This document shows positions 44,551 through 57,077 of a stretch of 64,000 bases of DNA, piece after piece. The DNA comes from Microbotryomycetes sp. JL201 (Eukaryota; Basidiomycota; Microbotryomycetes): assembly GCA_033819885.1 (NCBI GenBank), contig JAQYUZ010000018.1, positions 124,001 to 188,000 on the forward strand. The letters are read 5' to 3'. How positions within the stretch are numbered: the first letter of the stretch is position 1; the number at the start of each line of letters is the position of its first letter. The translations under genes and the position numbers were made by a program. The notes beneath the pieces are model-generated. The model did not search any database. It was not told where the DNA came from and saw only the letters and a list, made by a program, of their open reading frames with translations.

Positions 44551-46228
44551 ATGAGGATACAGATTCCAGCTCACTTGCAACACAGCGTGCTGAGCGCCGT
44601 CAGCCGACTCGAGATCAACTTTAACCCTTCGGTCGGCGTCGAACGGTTCAAACGGTACAAGTGGACCTGGCGCAAGGATGGTCAATATCCATTTCTCATC
44701 CTTGTAAGCTTGCTGGGTCTTTATCCTGCGCCAACAGATCTGGCGACGCCAGCCGAGGCAGCTTGCTGCGCGTCACGACACGGCACGACACGACACGCGC
44801 AATGACGCGCGTGATTCTCACGTTTTTGACGCGTCACCAAGTGTCAAACGCTATTGCCTATGCGTCAGACAAAAGCAGTCACGCGTGGCCATGCCCTTCC
44901 GAGGACTGTGGCGCACGAACCTCGTAAAGCTTTGGCATTCGAAAAATGCGGCACGAGACCGCGTGCAAAGCCAGAATGTGCTTTGCAGACATTTGCGTCG
45001 AAGAATGTACCGACTCGTCCGAGCCGGGACGCCTTGAAGCAATTTCGTAGCAGCCCGATCGTCAGAATCACTGATAGTCCCCGCCTGTTGACAGGTCGCC
45101 CTGTTCTCGCTCGCGGTCATGGCTCAACCGCTCCTGTTCAAGCTCTTTCTCGTCAGCGCCTACACGCTGGGCCTGCTGATCCCGACGACGTGCCAATTCA
45201 TTTTGCCAGCAACGCCCATCTTTTCTTGGCTACTACTGTTCTACTCTTCACAATTTATTCCAAGAGACTACAGGCCCCATATTTGGGTGTCTGTGCTACC
45301 GACGCTCGAGTCTGTTCTGTACGGCGCAAATATTTCTGACATCTTGACGCGATACACAAATCCCGTGTTGGACGTCATGGCGTGGATACCGTACGGAATC
45401 GTCCATTTTGCGGCACCTTTTGTCGTTGCTGTGCTCGTGTTTGTCTTTGCGCCACCGGGAGCCGTCAAGTTTTGGGGCGCCGCGTTTGGGTACCTCAACT
45501 TGGCTGGCGTCGCTATTCAAATCTTGTTTCCTTGCGCGCCACCATGTGAGTTGTTCGAGCTGGCATGTGCTCTGTGACTGACATCGAAATCGGATGAACT
45601 CTCAGGGTATGAGCTTAGGAACGGTCTCGTGCCTGCCAATTACATGATGAAAGGTTCACCCGGCGGATTGGCACGCATCGACGCCATCTTTCATTCCAAT
45701 GGATACACGAAAACGTTCACGGGTGCACCGGTGCCGTTTGGCGCGTTTCCGAGCTTGCATGCAGGTTGTTCAACGATGGAAGCGCTGTTTATGAGCCACT
45801 TCTTCCCAAAGGGCAGGGTATTCTATTGGGCCTATGTCTTTTGGCTGTATTGGAGTACCATGGTGAGCTTGCGCGGACTCGCCATCCGGACAAGACTGAT
45901 CGCCTCTTTGTAGTACCTTACGCACCATTACCTGATCGATCTTGTCGCGGGAGGTTCGCTGGCGTGCGCATATTTTTACTACTACCTCGCGCGAATGCCA
46001 GACGAGTTACGACACCCTACGAACCCAACGCCTACGTTTGGTAACGGCGTCGGCACGCCAGGAGACGTTGAAGCGAGCATGGGCATGCTTAATGGCAATG
46101 GCTACGGTGGTTGGGATCACGGAGCAGACGAAGACGAAGAAGGTGGTCAAAGAACGGCCATGATGCGAGACAACAGTGTCGAGCTCGACTCAAGGACGAA
46201 TTTTAAAGGTGCAAAGGGTTCGAGATGA
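44551..46228 (+). CDS. AUR1: Inositolphosphorylceramide synthase AUR1
   Basis: Predicted 391-residue Golgi membrane enzyme that transfers phosphoinositol from phosphatidylinositol to ceramide; the target of aureobasidin A. Exons 44551-44703, 45095-45545, 45606-45862, 45914-46228 (sum divisible by three). Family blocks: RYKWTWRKDGQYPFLIL; CQFILPATPIFSWLLLFYSS; SVLPTLESVLYGANISDIL; PPWYELRNGLVPANYMMKG; SPGGLARIDAIF; FGAFPSLHAG (PAP2-type motif with active-site His); and YLTHHYLIDLVAGG with the second catalytic His and Asp. Several membrane spans are evident. The acidic C-terminal tail (HGADEDEEGG) is cytosolic by family topology. Intron 1 is 391 nt, by far the longest intron resolved here. Confidence 0.92.
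44773..44797. repeat. Short CGACA-type tandem repeat within the AUR1 intron
   Basis: Imperfect reiteration of CACGACA-like units inside intron 1 of AUR1, followed by a CG-rich palindrome-like stretch. Likely simple-sequence slippage. Confidence 0.5.
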
Positions 46229-46431
46229 TATTGATTTAGTAATTCAGACATGTTGTAGCCGAATCGTCTTAGGTTGACTTTTGCAGCGTAGAGTTTGCCG
46301 GAAGATCTTTAGGGGGGCTTTGGCCGCAAGGCTGTAGGCGATCAATCACCACTCCAGCCCAGTGGACGGTGTGTATTGAATACGACCTGCTGATGCGCCT
46401 CCCACATACAAGCTGTACATAATTCCCGTGC

Positions 46432-46437
46432 GATAAG
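46432..46437 (+). promoter_or_regulatory. GATAAG site, distal, ahead of ammonium transporter
   Basis: GATAAG about 730 bp upstream of the transporter ATG. GATA factors control MEP genes under nitrogen limitation in fungi (family knowledge); occupancy here is inference. Confidence 0.3.
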
Positions 46438-46907
46438 GATTTGATAGTCGAACCACGGTCTCGAGGTCGCAATCGTGAGATATTGATGAAGCAATCTTGA
46501 CCTTTCCCGGCAGATAGCGTAGATGTTGTCATCTTTGACCCTGCAAGTCATTATCCGCCGTAATCGTGCGCGTGCCAAGCCTGCACAAGCCTTTTAGAGA
46601 TCTTGATTAGCGGGAGGGGAAATTTTGCAGACGACAACTATAAACAGGTTCCCAGTCAGGACATCAATTTCACCGAGTGCGCAATGCAGTAAGATCAAGT
46701 GTAAGCTACAGCTTTCCCCGCTCGAGGCTTGAATCGAAATGTGACGATAATGTGCCGAGAGCCCAATCACTTGGTGATCATCCGGATTATTTATCTCAGG
46801 CACACCCTTCTGCTTCGCACTTTCCTTTTCAACTCGAACCCGGACCGAGCAAGCAGGCCCAGCAGGCCGACCCCGCAGTTCTTCGTGCCGAGAGCGATCG
46901 GGCGAAA

Positions 46908-46913
46908 GATAAG
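46908..46913 (+). promoter_or_regulatory. GATAAG site, proximal, ahead of ammonium transporter
   Basis: Second GATAAG in the same upstream region, about 250 bp before the ATG, a distance usual for functional GATA sites. Suggests nitrogen-regulated expression. Confidence 0.35.
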
Positions 46914-47159
46914 AACGCGACAACATCCGAATCGTCCGATTGTCTCCCTCTTCTTTCTCTCCATCTCTTCCCCTTGTTTCGACTCTTCAACTCTTCTTCT
47001 GGTACAAGGTACCGTCGCCCCTTGTTGTCCTTCTTTTCATGTGAGGAATACTCTATCGATCGCTATCGAAAAGCGCCCAACTGAATCGCGACTATCGTCG
47101 CCATTGCCTGTCTCTCGCAGTTATTTGCCGTTGCATTTGGTGCATCCTGCCAAAACAAG

Positions 47160-49013
47160 ATGCCGAACATCACATACGACGCGTCGGGTTCGACCATCGC
47201 GGTCTTTGACGCCTCACTGCCGGCTGAGGAAGGCACGATCGTCTATAACCCAGGAGACATGGCCTTTATCATTCTATGCGCGGTAAGCAAACGGCTCTTT
47301 GCTCGGTATCCACAGTCAGCTGACATGAGATTTCGCAGACGCTCGTCTTCTTCATGTCGCCCGGCATTGGCTTCTTGTATTCTGGCCTGCTAAGGCGCAA
47401 GAACGCATTGTCAATGTTATTCCTGTCACTCGCAGTCTACTCTGTCGCCACAGTCACTTGGTTCTTCTGGGGTTACTCACTCACGTTCTCGGATGGCTCG
47501 GCTTTCATTGGTGACCTCAAGAACTTTGGCTTGATGAACGTTTTGGACGCACCTTCTGCCGGTTCAAGCAAGATTCCTGCGCTGTTGTTCTGCTTGTACC
47601 AGAGCATGGTGAGCACTGCGGACTTTGGTTTCTGTTGGCAGGCGGGCTAACGGCTCCCACGTCCGCGCAGTTCGCCGGTCTGACCCCGACAATTGCTACA
47701 AGTGGAGTTGCTGAGCGTGCACGCATCTTGCCTATCCGTGCGTCGAGCAAAGTTCTTGCTGAAGACTGCTCCGAGACTAATCTCGCCCCCCTTCGACAGT
47801 CGTCTGGACCTTTTTGTGGGCCTCGATCGTCTATGCCCCCGTCGCACACTGGACATGGTGCGCAACAGGATGGTCGTTCCAGAAAGGTGATCTAGATTTT
47901 GCGGGCGGTGGTCCTGTGCATATCACCTCTGGCACGGCGTCATTGGTGTGGTCGTTCTACCTCGGCAAGCGCCGCGGCTACGGCACCGAAAAACTCTCGT
48001 ATCGCCCGCACTCCACTTCGCACGTCGTGCTTGGTACCGCCTTCCTCTACTTTGGCTGGTTTGGCTTCAACGCGGGCAGTGCTCTTGTAAGCCAGACACA
48101 CTGGACTACAAGGAAGTGCGCATGTGCTGACGGGCATTCTTTCAGTCAATGTCCCTGCGCGCTGTCCAAGCTGGCATTGTCACCAACATTGCTGCAGCTT
48201 TCGGTGGATTGGCGTGGGTGCTTGTTGACCTGATCTACACCGGCAAATATTCCGCCGTCTCCATCTGCTCTGGCATTGTTGCCGGACTCGTCGGCATCAC
48301 TCCTGCTGGTAAGCCTGAGAGAGTGTCAAGATCAGTTGAAGTAGAGTCGCTGACGGAGGGTCTACAGCTGGCTTTGTTGGCGCCCCCGCTTCGCTTGCGA
48401 TTGGCTTCGTGACGGCAGTGTGCTGCAACTACGCAACGTCGCTCAAAGTTTTCCTCCGCGTCGATGATGCAGTTGACGGCTTTGCGCTTCACGGCGTCGG
48501 CGGTTTCGTTGGTTGCATCTTGACCGCTCTGTTCGCTGTAAGTGTCTGGCTCGGCGCCGGGTCAGCTTTGCAGCCGCAACTGACTCCCAACTCGTCCAGG
48601 ACTCTCGCGTCGCCGCATTCGATGGATTCACCGAGATTCCTGGTGGCTGGATCAACAAGAACTACGTTCAACTCGGCTGGCAACTCGCTTCGGCATGCGC
48701 CGTCATGAGTTGTAAGTTTTCGGTTGTGCCTAATCGACGGACTACGTTCCTGATGGGTCATTCCTTTGCAGATACGGCTGTCGTGACCTATATCCTGCTC
48801 TTCATCATTGACCACATTCCTGGCCTCAAGCTCCGGGCTGATGAGGATGCCGAAGTTCTCGGCATGGACGAGACCATGTTGGGCGAATTGTCGTACGACT
48901 ATGTCGCAGTTCGAAGGGACTTGGAGAACGCCGAAGAGGTCGACAACTGGAAGATGAAGGACACGGCGTCTGCTCATTCCTCGAACGAGAAAAAGCCAAC
49001 TGCAAGCGTTTGA
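47160..49013 (+). CDS. Mep2-type ammonium transporter
   Basis: Predicted 477-residue plasma-membrane ammonium permease (Amt/Mep/Rh family). Eight exons: 47160-47282, 47339-47608, 47671-47737, 47800-48086, 48146-48308, 48368-48537, 48600-48711, 48772-49013 (sum divisible by three). Signatures: GDMAFIILCATLVFFMSPGI, GFLYSGLLRRKN, FAGLTPTIATSGVAER, DFAGGGPVHITSGTASLV, GTAFLYFGWFGFNAGSAL, GLVGITPAAGFVGAPAS and DGFALHGVGGFVGCILTALF. Both pore histidines (GGPVH and ALHGVGG) are present. Fungal Mep2 proteins keep both, whereas Mep1/Mep3 have Glu at the first, so this is Mep2-like. Mep2-type permeases can also signal filamentous growth at low ammonium. The C-terminal tail is acidic. GATAAG sites lie upstream. 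Confidence 0.93.
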
Positions 49014-49217
49014 GGGCTGCAGCTGCCGGGTCGACAACCTATAAAAACAGTGTGCTTTCGAAAATTGCGCTCGTTGATGTTGGTTGTTTGTGTTTGTTTG
49101 GATATATAGAAGTGCTCGTTGTCATGCATCATCCTTAATATACTACGTGTCGGGCTTGTTGTCGTACGTCATCGACTCTCGCGCTCGCTCGCTCGCTTGC
49201 TTTGTCGGCTCCGCCCA

Positions 49218-52200
49218 ATGCCAGAGGATTACTTTGCGAGCCATCGCCTGGCAGCTGACGGTGCACCACCGCCACCGATACGGACGCAGTCAGACTCTGA
49301 TCTGACCCAAACGTCGGATGCCAATGACGATGAGGATGAGGTGCAGCAGCCGAAAGGCGAGCCTGCTCGGCCTGCAAGCGACGACAAGGACAAGGAATTG
49401 CCAGAGTTGCCGGCTATAGAGCGCGATGCTACACACGAGTCTCGCAAGCTGAAACCGGACGAGATTGTGGCAGTGCTGGGTAACGAACCGGGCAAAGTGC
49501 CCGAACCGGACCGACGTCAGTCAAGCGTTCATCCAAGCCTCGCTTAGATATCATGCTCATCATTGGCTCTCACCAGGATTCTTGCATGGGGGTCCGCCTT
49601 TGGCTCAGCTAGATGCGCCTTCGACATTGCCGCTCGGCGCATTGACGGGTTTGTCAAAGGAATCAGGCGGTCAAAACGACACGGCGGCGAAACCGATCGC
49701 AAACGCAAGGTGGAGAGCTTTCACAGACGAAGAGGAAAAGATGCTCCAAGTTGGATGGCAAAGGTACGAGCGGGAACGAAATGGGGACGCCACCAAAGAC
49801 AATGTTCAGACGCCAGCAACAGACGAGGACCCAGGCAAGTGGCCTTCCCGAGTCGGATTTGCTTCAAGAAGCTGAAACTCACAATGTAGATCTGGAGCAA
49901 CCGCATTGCTATCCCGTCGGCCTTGACCGCTTGTTTACGGTCGACCTTTCGAAAGGCATTCTCACGCCAGCTTTCTGGAGCGGCACACCCGTCCGAGTCA
50001 TCCGAGCTCATTGGTTCTACCCTCCTTCGTCCACGACAACGGCAGAAAAGCAGTCTCACAATATCAAGCCATACCCCGTCGACCCACAGCTCGCCGCGGC
50101 GCTCGATCGCGCATACGCCACGATTCGGCCATGGGAGGACAGCTACTCGATGGAGCTACAATCTGCTCTCAAAGGGGGCATCACAGCGCAATTAAAGCTC
50201 GCCAGCCCTCTTGATCTTCGAAACGAGAGTGGCGCGCACGGCGGAGCAGACTCGGGCATCGAAGTGATTTTTGCAAACGCAGACGAAGGACGCGTGTATT
50301 CCAAAAGCATCATTGGAAGTGTTGGCAAGAGCTTTTTCAGCAGCGGATCAGAACTGGGTGGTGGACAAGTTGTGATTCGAGGTTGGGACGCCATGCGAAC
50401 GTACCACGAGCGACGAACGCTCAAGAAAAAGGTTCGTGACGGTAAAACTATTGACACAATGTCAGAGTCGAGTCGGGACCATTCCCCGGCTCGACCACGA
50501 CGTGGTTCGGAGGCTTCGACTGCTTTGCCGGAGAAGAAGCCGGCTGACGCTGGCATTTTCGGATACCTCAAGAGCAAAATATACGGTCCACCTGGTCAAG
50601 ATAGCAAAGGAGATCAGGAAAAGGTAGACGAGAGGCAAAACGAAACGTCTGAAGCGATGGCCGGACCACGTAATCGCGAAGGAGAGGGAGGCGTCGGAGA
50701 AGTTGGAGAAGCGGACGAACTTGTGCTCGTTGTGCATGGTATCGGTCAGAAGGTGTGCGATATACCGGAAATATGTGCTCCGGGCTAACAAGCCCGTCTT
50801 TACAGCTTGCCGGACACTATGAGAGCTTCAATTTTGTACACGCCGTCAATCAACTACGAAACGGTGAGAGCCACTTTATTCTTGACGGAGCTCGACATGT
50901 CTGACCCTCGTGTTGCTCAGCTTGCACCGCACTTTCAACATCGTCGACTCTCGCACCACTGTTGCACTCGAAGCGCGCTCAATTCATCCCGCTACTTTGG
51001 CGCACAGACCTGGAATTCGACAACGAGGTCGACGAGAAAGACAGCGAAGACGAGCACTTGCGCAACAGTTTCACGCTGTCCGACATTGAGATCAAGGGCG
51101 CCATTCCCTTTCTACGACAGATTGTCAGCGGACTGGTTCTGGACGTACCTCTCTACCAGTCCCATCACAAGCAAAAGATGACTCGAGCCGTTGTCGTACG
51201 TATCGTGGCGGCGTTGTTGAGAGATTGTCGCTAAGGGCAACCGAAATCGCAGAAAGAGGCGAATCGCATCTATCGGTTGTTCTGCGCACGGAACCCGTCA
51301 TTTGCCGCGAACGGCAGGGTCAGCTTGATTGCGCATTCGCTCGGATCTGCCCTCGCTGCCGACATCCTCTCGTCACAACCCACCTTTGTGAAACCGCTAA
51401 AAGACATGACGCGAGACGAACGCTTCTCCGAGACGCAGTTTGTGTTTGACACACGGACATGTATTCTGGTCGGCAGCCCACTAGCCTTTTTCATGCATCT
51501 CGGACGAGGACAGTTGATTGCGAGGGCAGGCAGAGAACGATCAAAAAGACTTGGCAGAGACATTGCGCTCGATCGGGCTGGCAGGTATGGATGCATGGCG
51601 GTCGATTCGGTGTACAACGGTGAGCAGAATGCGTCTGATCGCTTCTTGAACGGGGGTCTGACTGAGGAGAAAAGTGTTTTACGAGACGGACCCGGTGGCC
51701 TTTGCGCTCAATCCAACCGTGGACGTCGAGTGAGTGTCCAGAATCCCGCTCCCACTGCCAGTGCCGACAGCTCAAGTTGACACGTACAGATACGCACGCC
51801 TCATCAAACCGATTCCTATCCCATCAACTAACCATACTTTGCTCGAAAACTTGTCGGAAACATACCAACGCGTGTCGAAAATGTTTACCTGGACTTCGAA
51901 AGGCGACGCGGGTGCCAAGAAGGCGGACGAGGAGACTGACACCACCGAATCTGTCGAAAACAAGGACGACCCAATCAAGTTTCCGGTAGCACCGAAGCTA
52001 GTCAAGAGGCCGACGAACAAGCGGATGCCGTCAGAGCGACCAATGGATGCGAGTAGGTTCGAGGCGATCCATCGGGCTGAACAGAGGTGAGGTGCGCATT
52101 GGAAAGCGGTGGAATGTCACAGCTGATACGCCTCGGCGCCAGGTTCAAAGCTTTGAATCCGAACGGTTGCATCGATTTTTTCCTGCCGGCGGAAGGTGAG

Positions 52201-52482
52201 TGGGCTGACGTGCCATACAAACTTGTGCGTCTGACCGCATGAGTAACGTGACAGGACTCAATCAATACGTGGAAGCGTTGAGCTCTCACGGAGCGTACTG
52301 GGTGAGTTTTTCACGGATCTGTTTGAGCAGGGATGTGCTCGAGCTCATTTGTGAACTTTTGCTTCAAGAACGATCCTCGATTTTCCAATTTCGTGCTGCT
52401 GCAATTGTTTGCGTCGAGCGAGGAGCTCGAGCGGACTGGCCGCGAAGAAATTGGCGAGGCTGACGAGGAGGACGAGGAATGA
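49218..52482 (+). CDS. DDHD-domain phospholipase (PA-PLA1-like)
   Basis: Predicted 894-residue intracellular phospholipase of the DDHD/PA-PLA1 family (YOR022C/Ddl1 type). Eleven exons: 49218-49515, 49577-49834, 49890-50752, 50806-50863, 50921-51195, 51253-51619, 51675-51729, 51790-52086, 52143-52195, 52255-52301, 52369-52482 (sum divisible by three). A WWE-like N-terminal region (FWSGTPVRVIRAHWFYP) precedes ELVLVVHGIGQKLAGHYESF. Then come FIPLLWRTDLEFD, VLDVPLYQSHHKQKM, RIYRLFCARNPSF and VSLIAHSLGSALAADIL (nucleophile Ser). The DDHD region holds FVFDTRTCILVGSPLAFF, VFYETDPVAFALNPTVDVEY and YWNDPRFSNFVLLQLF; the D, D, H, D residues are not all individually assigned. Intron 2 (49835-49889) has a GC donor, GCAAGT. 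Highly acidic C-terminus. Confidence 0.9.
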
Positions 52483-53035
52483 AAAGGTTTGCGAGGGCGC
52501 CAAGTCGTCGGTAAATGACGCGACGGTCGCTTGACAGACGTTTCGGTGCACTGGGCGACGCATCGGCTCCTTGGGTGAACAAGGGTTTTGACGACGAAAG
52601 GATGGGAGCCGCTCCGACAGCCAAATTTTGGCAAAGCAAGAACGATGGGGTCAGAATCGGAGGAACATAGGAAGCGGAATGACGCGCACAAGTTGGAGAC
52701 CAGCAGCAGAGCCATCTGACGGTGCAATCGATGGCTTGAAGCCTTGACCTGGCTGCGGAAAATTCGGCGAGTCCAGTAAGGAGGTGGCGCAATAAAATGA
52801 CAGAGCAAGAGGGAGAAGCAAACGAAAATGTTTTTGGACATTGCTGCGAGTTTGCCTGCATGGTGTCTGTTGTTGTAATTTGAGCTTGGAGAGCACGCGC
52901 GGCGACGCGTCGGAAGCGCTCGTGCGCAGCAGCGCAGTCGCCCAACCTACCGGGTCCGCTCATTCGAGCGTACTCGCCTGCAAGCCTCACACACGCGCCC
53001 CTTGTTCGCACAGCCATCATCGACGACTGAACGGG
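52483..53035. other. Intergenic, nothing recognised
   Basis: About 550 bp between two plus-strand genes. A 255-codon minus-strand frame (52364-53131) overlapping both neighbours is Arg/Ser-rich and looks like chance. Confidence 0.4.
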
Positions 53036-56000
53036 ATGCAGCGACCGACTCGGCCGGCGTCGTTGAGCTTGTCGTCGCTCGCGGCCCGTCGTGGTGACGA
53101 CACTGAGCCATCGTCGTCGAGCACGCTGCAAGACTCGCCCAGACGCGCGACAATCAGCGTCGGCGGCGTGTTGAATGACAGCAGCAACCTGTACCGGACA
53201 GCGGATCGCACGGACAAGACGTACGGCTCCAGAGGTCAGTCATAAACCGTGCGCGGGCGGTCTGTGCACGCACGCGTGTGCACGCGCGCGCGCTCACACG
53301 ACGCGTCTCTTGTGTGCACGGACACCTGCCAGACCAGACAAGAGCGCCCAAAGGCTGACTTTTGAATTCTGCCTGTCTCTGCACACTCGTCTGCTCGCGT
53401 GTCGCTCGATACGACCCAGACGTGACGATGGCCGCCGACGCGACTGGCCTTTGTTCGCCTTTGTCAGTTTTCTCCAGCGCCGCACACGCACAACCAGTGC
53501 ACCACGTCCAAGCTGGCGGCGAGCGTAGGCCAGACTTGAAGCTCGTCATGCCGTCGGACACGCTCGCCTCGCGCTCGTCCTCGGCAGCAGCGTCGTTCAA
53601 CACGCACTCGCGCGTCGGCCTCGGCCTCATGCTCGAACCCGACAGCAGCAACACACCAGACTTGGTACAGCACGACATCAACAGCACACCGTCAACGTCG
53701 GGCCTGTCGTCTGCGCGCTCGTCGCTCGACAGCACCGACAGTGGCCCTGCGCGTGCTCGCAGCAGCGCACCGGCCTCGACACGCTGGGGCCTCTTTGCAA
53801 AGAACGAGAGCGGCGACGACGAGAACGCAGACACGACCTTGACACTGTCACCAACAGGGCCCGTCGACTCGTTTCTGAGAACACGCTCGCCCGGCGCACT
53901 GTCGTCGGCCACTTGCGCTGCCGCCGGTTCACCGACGATCGCCTCGCGCCGAGGTGCAGACACGCGCCTGAGCGCCCATGTCGGCGTCACTTCACCGCTG
54001 CTCGTACCTGCAAGCAGTACCCCGCAACCCAATACCGCACTGTCGCCGCGCCTGACCGCCCCATCGCCCGTCACACGCTCGCCATCGCCGTCCCATGGCG
54101 CGTACAACTTGTCGGGCGCGCGTCCAGTCAGTGCAACGACAACGACACCGACGCGGCCAACGTCCATCATTGGCAGCATCGTCGGCTCTGTGTCCATGGA
54201 CAGACAGTCGTCTGCATCAAAGTCTAGAGACGTGCACAACAGGCACCAATCGTTGACGTCGGCTTGCCCGCCTGTCACGAGCTCGTTCAACAACAGTCCG
54301 GCACCAGGATCGTCACCGCCAGAAAAGTCATCGTCAGGAACAGCAAGTTTCAGGATGAAACGATCTGGAAGCTCGGGCAACAGTCCGAAGCGCACCGAAG
54401 CAGCTTGGCTGTGGTCAAGAGGGCGCGAAAGCGCTCCGGGCTCGGCTCGCAACAGCGACGACGACGAGGATCCGCGCGAGGGAGCAAAAGCATACATGAG
54501 CGGACCGCCACCTTCAAAACTTGATTCGCTCTTGTCACTGCCGTCAAACTTGCTCGCCCTGTTCTTGGCGCCACTGACCAACCACGGTGCGCCACCAACC
54601 GTCTATGCAACGTCTCCAGCGCTCGGCGGCAGTCCGGCATTCGGTGGACCCAACTCGGCCGTTGCAAAATCGCCAAAAAGATACCCGCTCGCCTTGCGGA
54701 TCGTCGTACTGTCGTACCTCGTCTTCTCTGTCTTTTCGTTCGCATTACACCTCCACAGTGTCGTCAATGGCAAGACTGACCCGAGGTTGGCCGGTCGAAG
54801 CAAGGCCGACGTCGCTGCAACAAGCCGGATAGAGCCTCGTGCTACGTCGCAGTCGTCGCAGCAACACGTCATTGCTGAGGCGACCGAAGAGGTCAATGCC
54901 GACACGACGTTCCCGCTGGGTAGCATGCGACGCGTCAGACTCGGGCACTGGGCTCACAAGGTCGCAGAAGGCGTTCGATGGGGCCGAGGGAGCGTGCAAG
55001 CCGAGGAAGACGCGGCCCTCGAGTTGCTCCGAAAAGAAGTCGAAGGTGACAACTTGGACGAGCCAGCAGAGGGAATGGCAGAATGGGGCATCGTCCGCCG
55101 CATGAGTGGCGCCCAAGGCGAGTGACGTTTACTAGCCGTGCAAGACTCGCACTGACAAAGCCGAGCAGACACTGACCGAAAACCAGAGGACAATCCTTTG
55201 ACGCCGTCAACACACACATACCGATTCTCCAAAATGCATGACAAACTGCATTGGGACTATCACGATGAGATTGTACCGTGAGTAAGATTGTCTTGCAGCG
55301 GATAGCTTTGCCACTGACGCGCATGCCTCTAGATTCGCGTTTTCTGCTTCGACTGCACCAGCACCAAACGACGTGACAGCGTGCCTCTACTCGAACGAGG
55401 CATGGCTCTCGACTCTGGGCAGCTTTGTCGCTGCGTGGCAAGGTCCAGTGTCTCTCGTTTTTGAGACGGCCCATTCTAGAACATCGCCTGAGCGCATGGA
55501 TCTCATGCGACAGATCCAAGCCATCCGTGAAGCAGACGAACTCGTGCGCAGACACGTCGACATACACATCGTAGGATCCCCCAATACCACAAAGGAACGC
55601 GCCCGGAACAAATTGCGCGAGCGTATGATTGAGCAACCATTGGCCCAGAACTACCAGATCAACCTTGCACGCTTCTTTGCCCCTACAGACGTCATCTTTG
55701 TCGTCGCCGACCCTCGCATTGTGCCTTCGGCAGGACTCAAGTCTCGATTGGCAGACGAGACGGTCCAACAGGTCGTGCTCGAGCGCGGCGACGTTGTCGC
55801 CGTTCCAACGTTCGGCTTTATTCGCGATCCGACAGGAGACACATCAGAGGCCAAGTTCCCATCATTGGACGACCTGAGAGTGCGAGCTGGCTTGAGCGGC
55901 GGCGAATCGACATCGTCCGGTGTGTCATCGGCCGACTTTGAAGTGCTCGCGTCGCAGCATATTTTGGCCCTGCATGAATCGTTGCCGCTGCCCCCTTCCG

Positions 56001-56781
56001 CTTGGCCGTCGCGCAAGCAATCGCTTGTCAGTCAAGTAAGCACTCGACGACCGACGCCAGATGTCCCGACTACGGCCCGCATTGCAATGTTTGATCGACG
56101 GTGGGACATCAACCATGGACCTTCAAACTGGTATCTGTGGCGCAAACAAGCTACAGATAAGCATCTCGAAGATGAGCCAGAACTCGGCGGTGGCGTCGGT
56201 TTGGGTCTCGACGGCAGCATCGGAGGCGGACGCGATCTGTACAGGGTGGTTGATTATGATATGCACTACTCGCCTGCTCTAGTCATGAGTCGCAAAGGTC
56301 AACCCTGGTGCACAGAAAGGTTCGAGACGATGCACGCCGCGTGCACATACCAAATGTACTTGACTGGCGCAGAGGTGTGGGTCTTGCCAGACGAATGGAC
56401 CTTTACGCTCGAGGTGATTGAACCAAAGCATGACGGCTGGGAAGAAGATCCAGCGGACAGACTCAAGGCGAGTCTCTGCGCGCTTTTTTCTTTTTCTTGC
56501 AATGTGATGTGCAAAGCTGACTTTTCAGGACCGGCAGAACTCGATTTCTGCTCGCTTGTTTGGCAAATTCCACCAAGAAGCTTGCATGCATTATGGCCGC
56601 GAGTTCTTGTCGATGCAAATGTGGGATTCTGAAAAGGCTCAACATTTGCGCGAGACTTGTGTCAGAGTGAGCACGCTGCGAACAAAGAGCATTGCGAGGT
56701 TGAGCTGACGAACTTGTCCGCTCGCAGACCCTCAACACGTGGGGTATGGGTTTGGCGCCACCGTCTGCAACCCGATCATGA
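53036..56781 (+). CDS. Probable type II membrane glycosyltransferase, GT49 (LARGE)-like
   Basis: I read this as one gene of roughly 1090 residues. Exons 53036-53234, 53468-55105, 55169-55277, 55333-56467, 56529-56666, 56728-56781. Residues 1-540 are Ser/Thr/Pro-rich, disordered and cytosolic. One span (YPLALRIVVLSYLVFSVFSF) is followed by a stem region. The catalytic part starts with FSKMHDKLHWDYHDEIVPF and VTACLYSNEAWLSTLGSFVA, then AQNYQINLARFFAPTDVIFV and VADPRIVPS, then VDYDMHYSPALVMSRKGQPW and ACTYQMYLTGAEVWVLPDEW. This order fits GT49-type enzymes (LARGE, B4GAT1 relatives), which transfer glucuronate or related sugars in the Golgi; the fungal acceptor is unknown. The stem/catalytic join (intron 55106-55168) is inferred; otherwise these would be two genes, 53036-55125 and about 55190 onward. 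The intron at 56468 has a GC donor. An alternative last splice would end the gene at 56825. Confidence 0.65.
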
Positions 56782-57077
56782 ACCATATCATTCCCTACTT
56801 CTCAATCCCTCCTTTCTCAACTTGAGAGGCAGGATAGAAGCAAGCACTCATTCTTGTTTCTCATATACGACTATTTTCCCTCGACTTGTTTTATAGACCT
56901 GTACTCGCATCAACCGCTCTCTGGATAGGCGATCGTTGACTGCAACACTTCGTTTTGCGCACTTGCAATTTAATTATCGTTTACTGATGAAACTTTTTGA
57001 AGGAAGAATGTCGCAGAAACAAACGGATTCTAAAAATTGCCGAGATGGACGATTCTTATGGAGAGCATCGCGTTTGC

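Larger units (their letters stand above)
46229..47159. other. Upstream region of the ammonium transporter
   Basis: About 930 bp with no supported gene. It contains two GATAAG sites and a strongly pyrimidine-rich tract (about 46937-47000) close to the start codon, as often seen in leaders of highly expressed fungal genes. Confidence 0.45.

Noticed and set aside
52364-53131. 255-codon minus-strand open frame
   Set aside because: It overlaps the 3' end of the DDHD gene and the first exon of the next gene, and its translation looks like antisense of coding DNA.
53283-53293. Second short CG dinucleotide tract
   Set aside because: Only 11 bases, inside an intron of the GT49-like gene; too short to mean anything.
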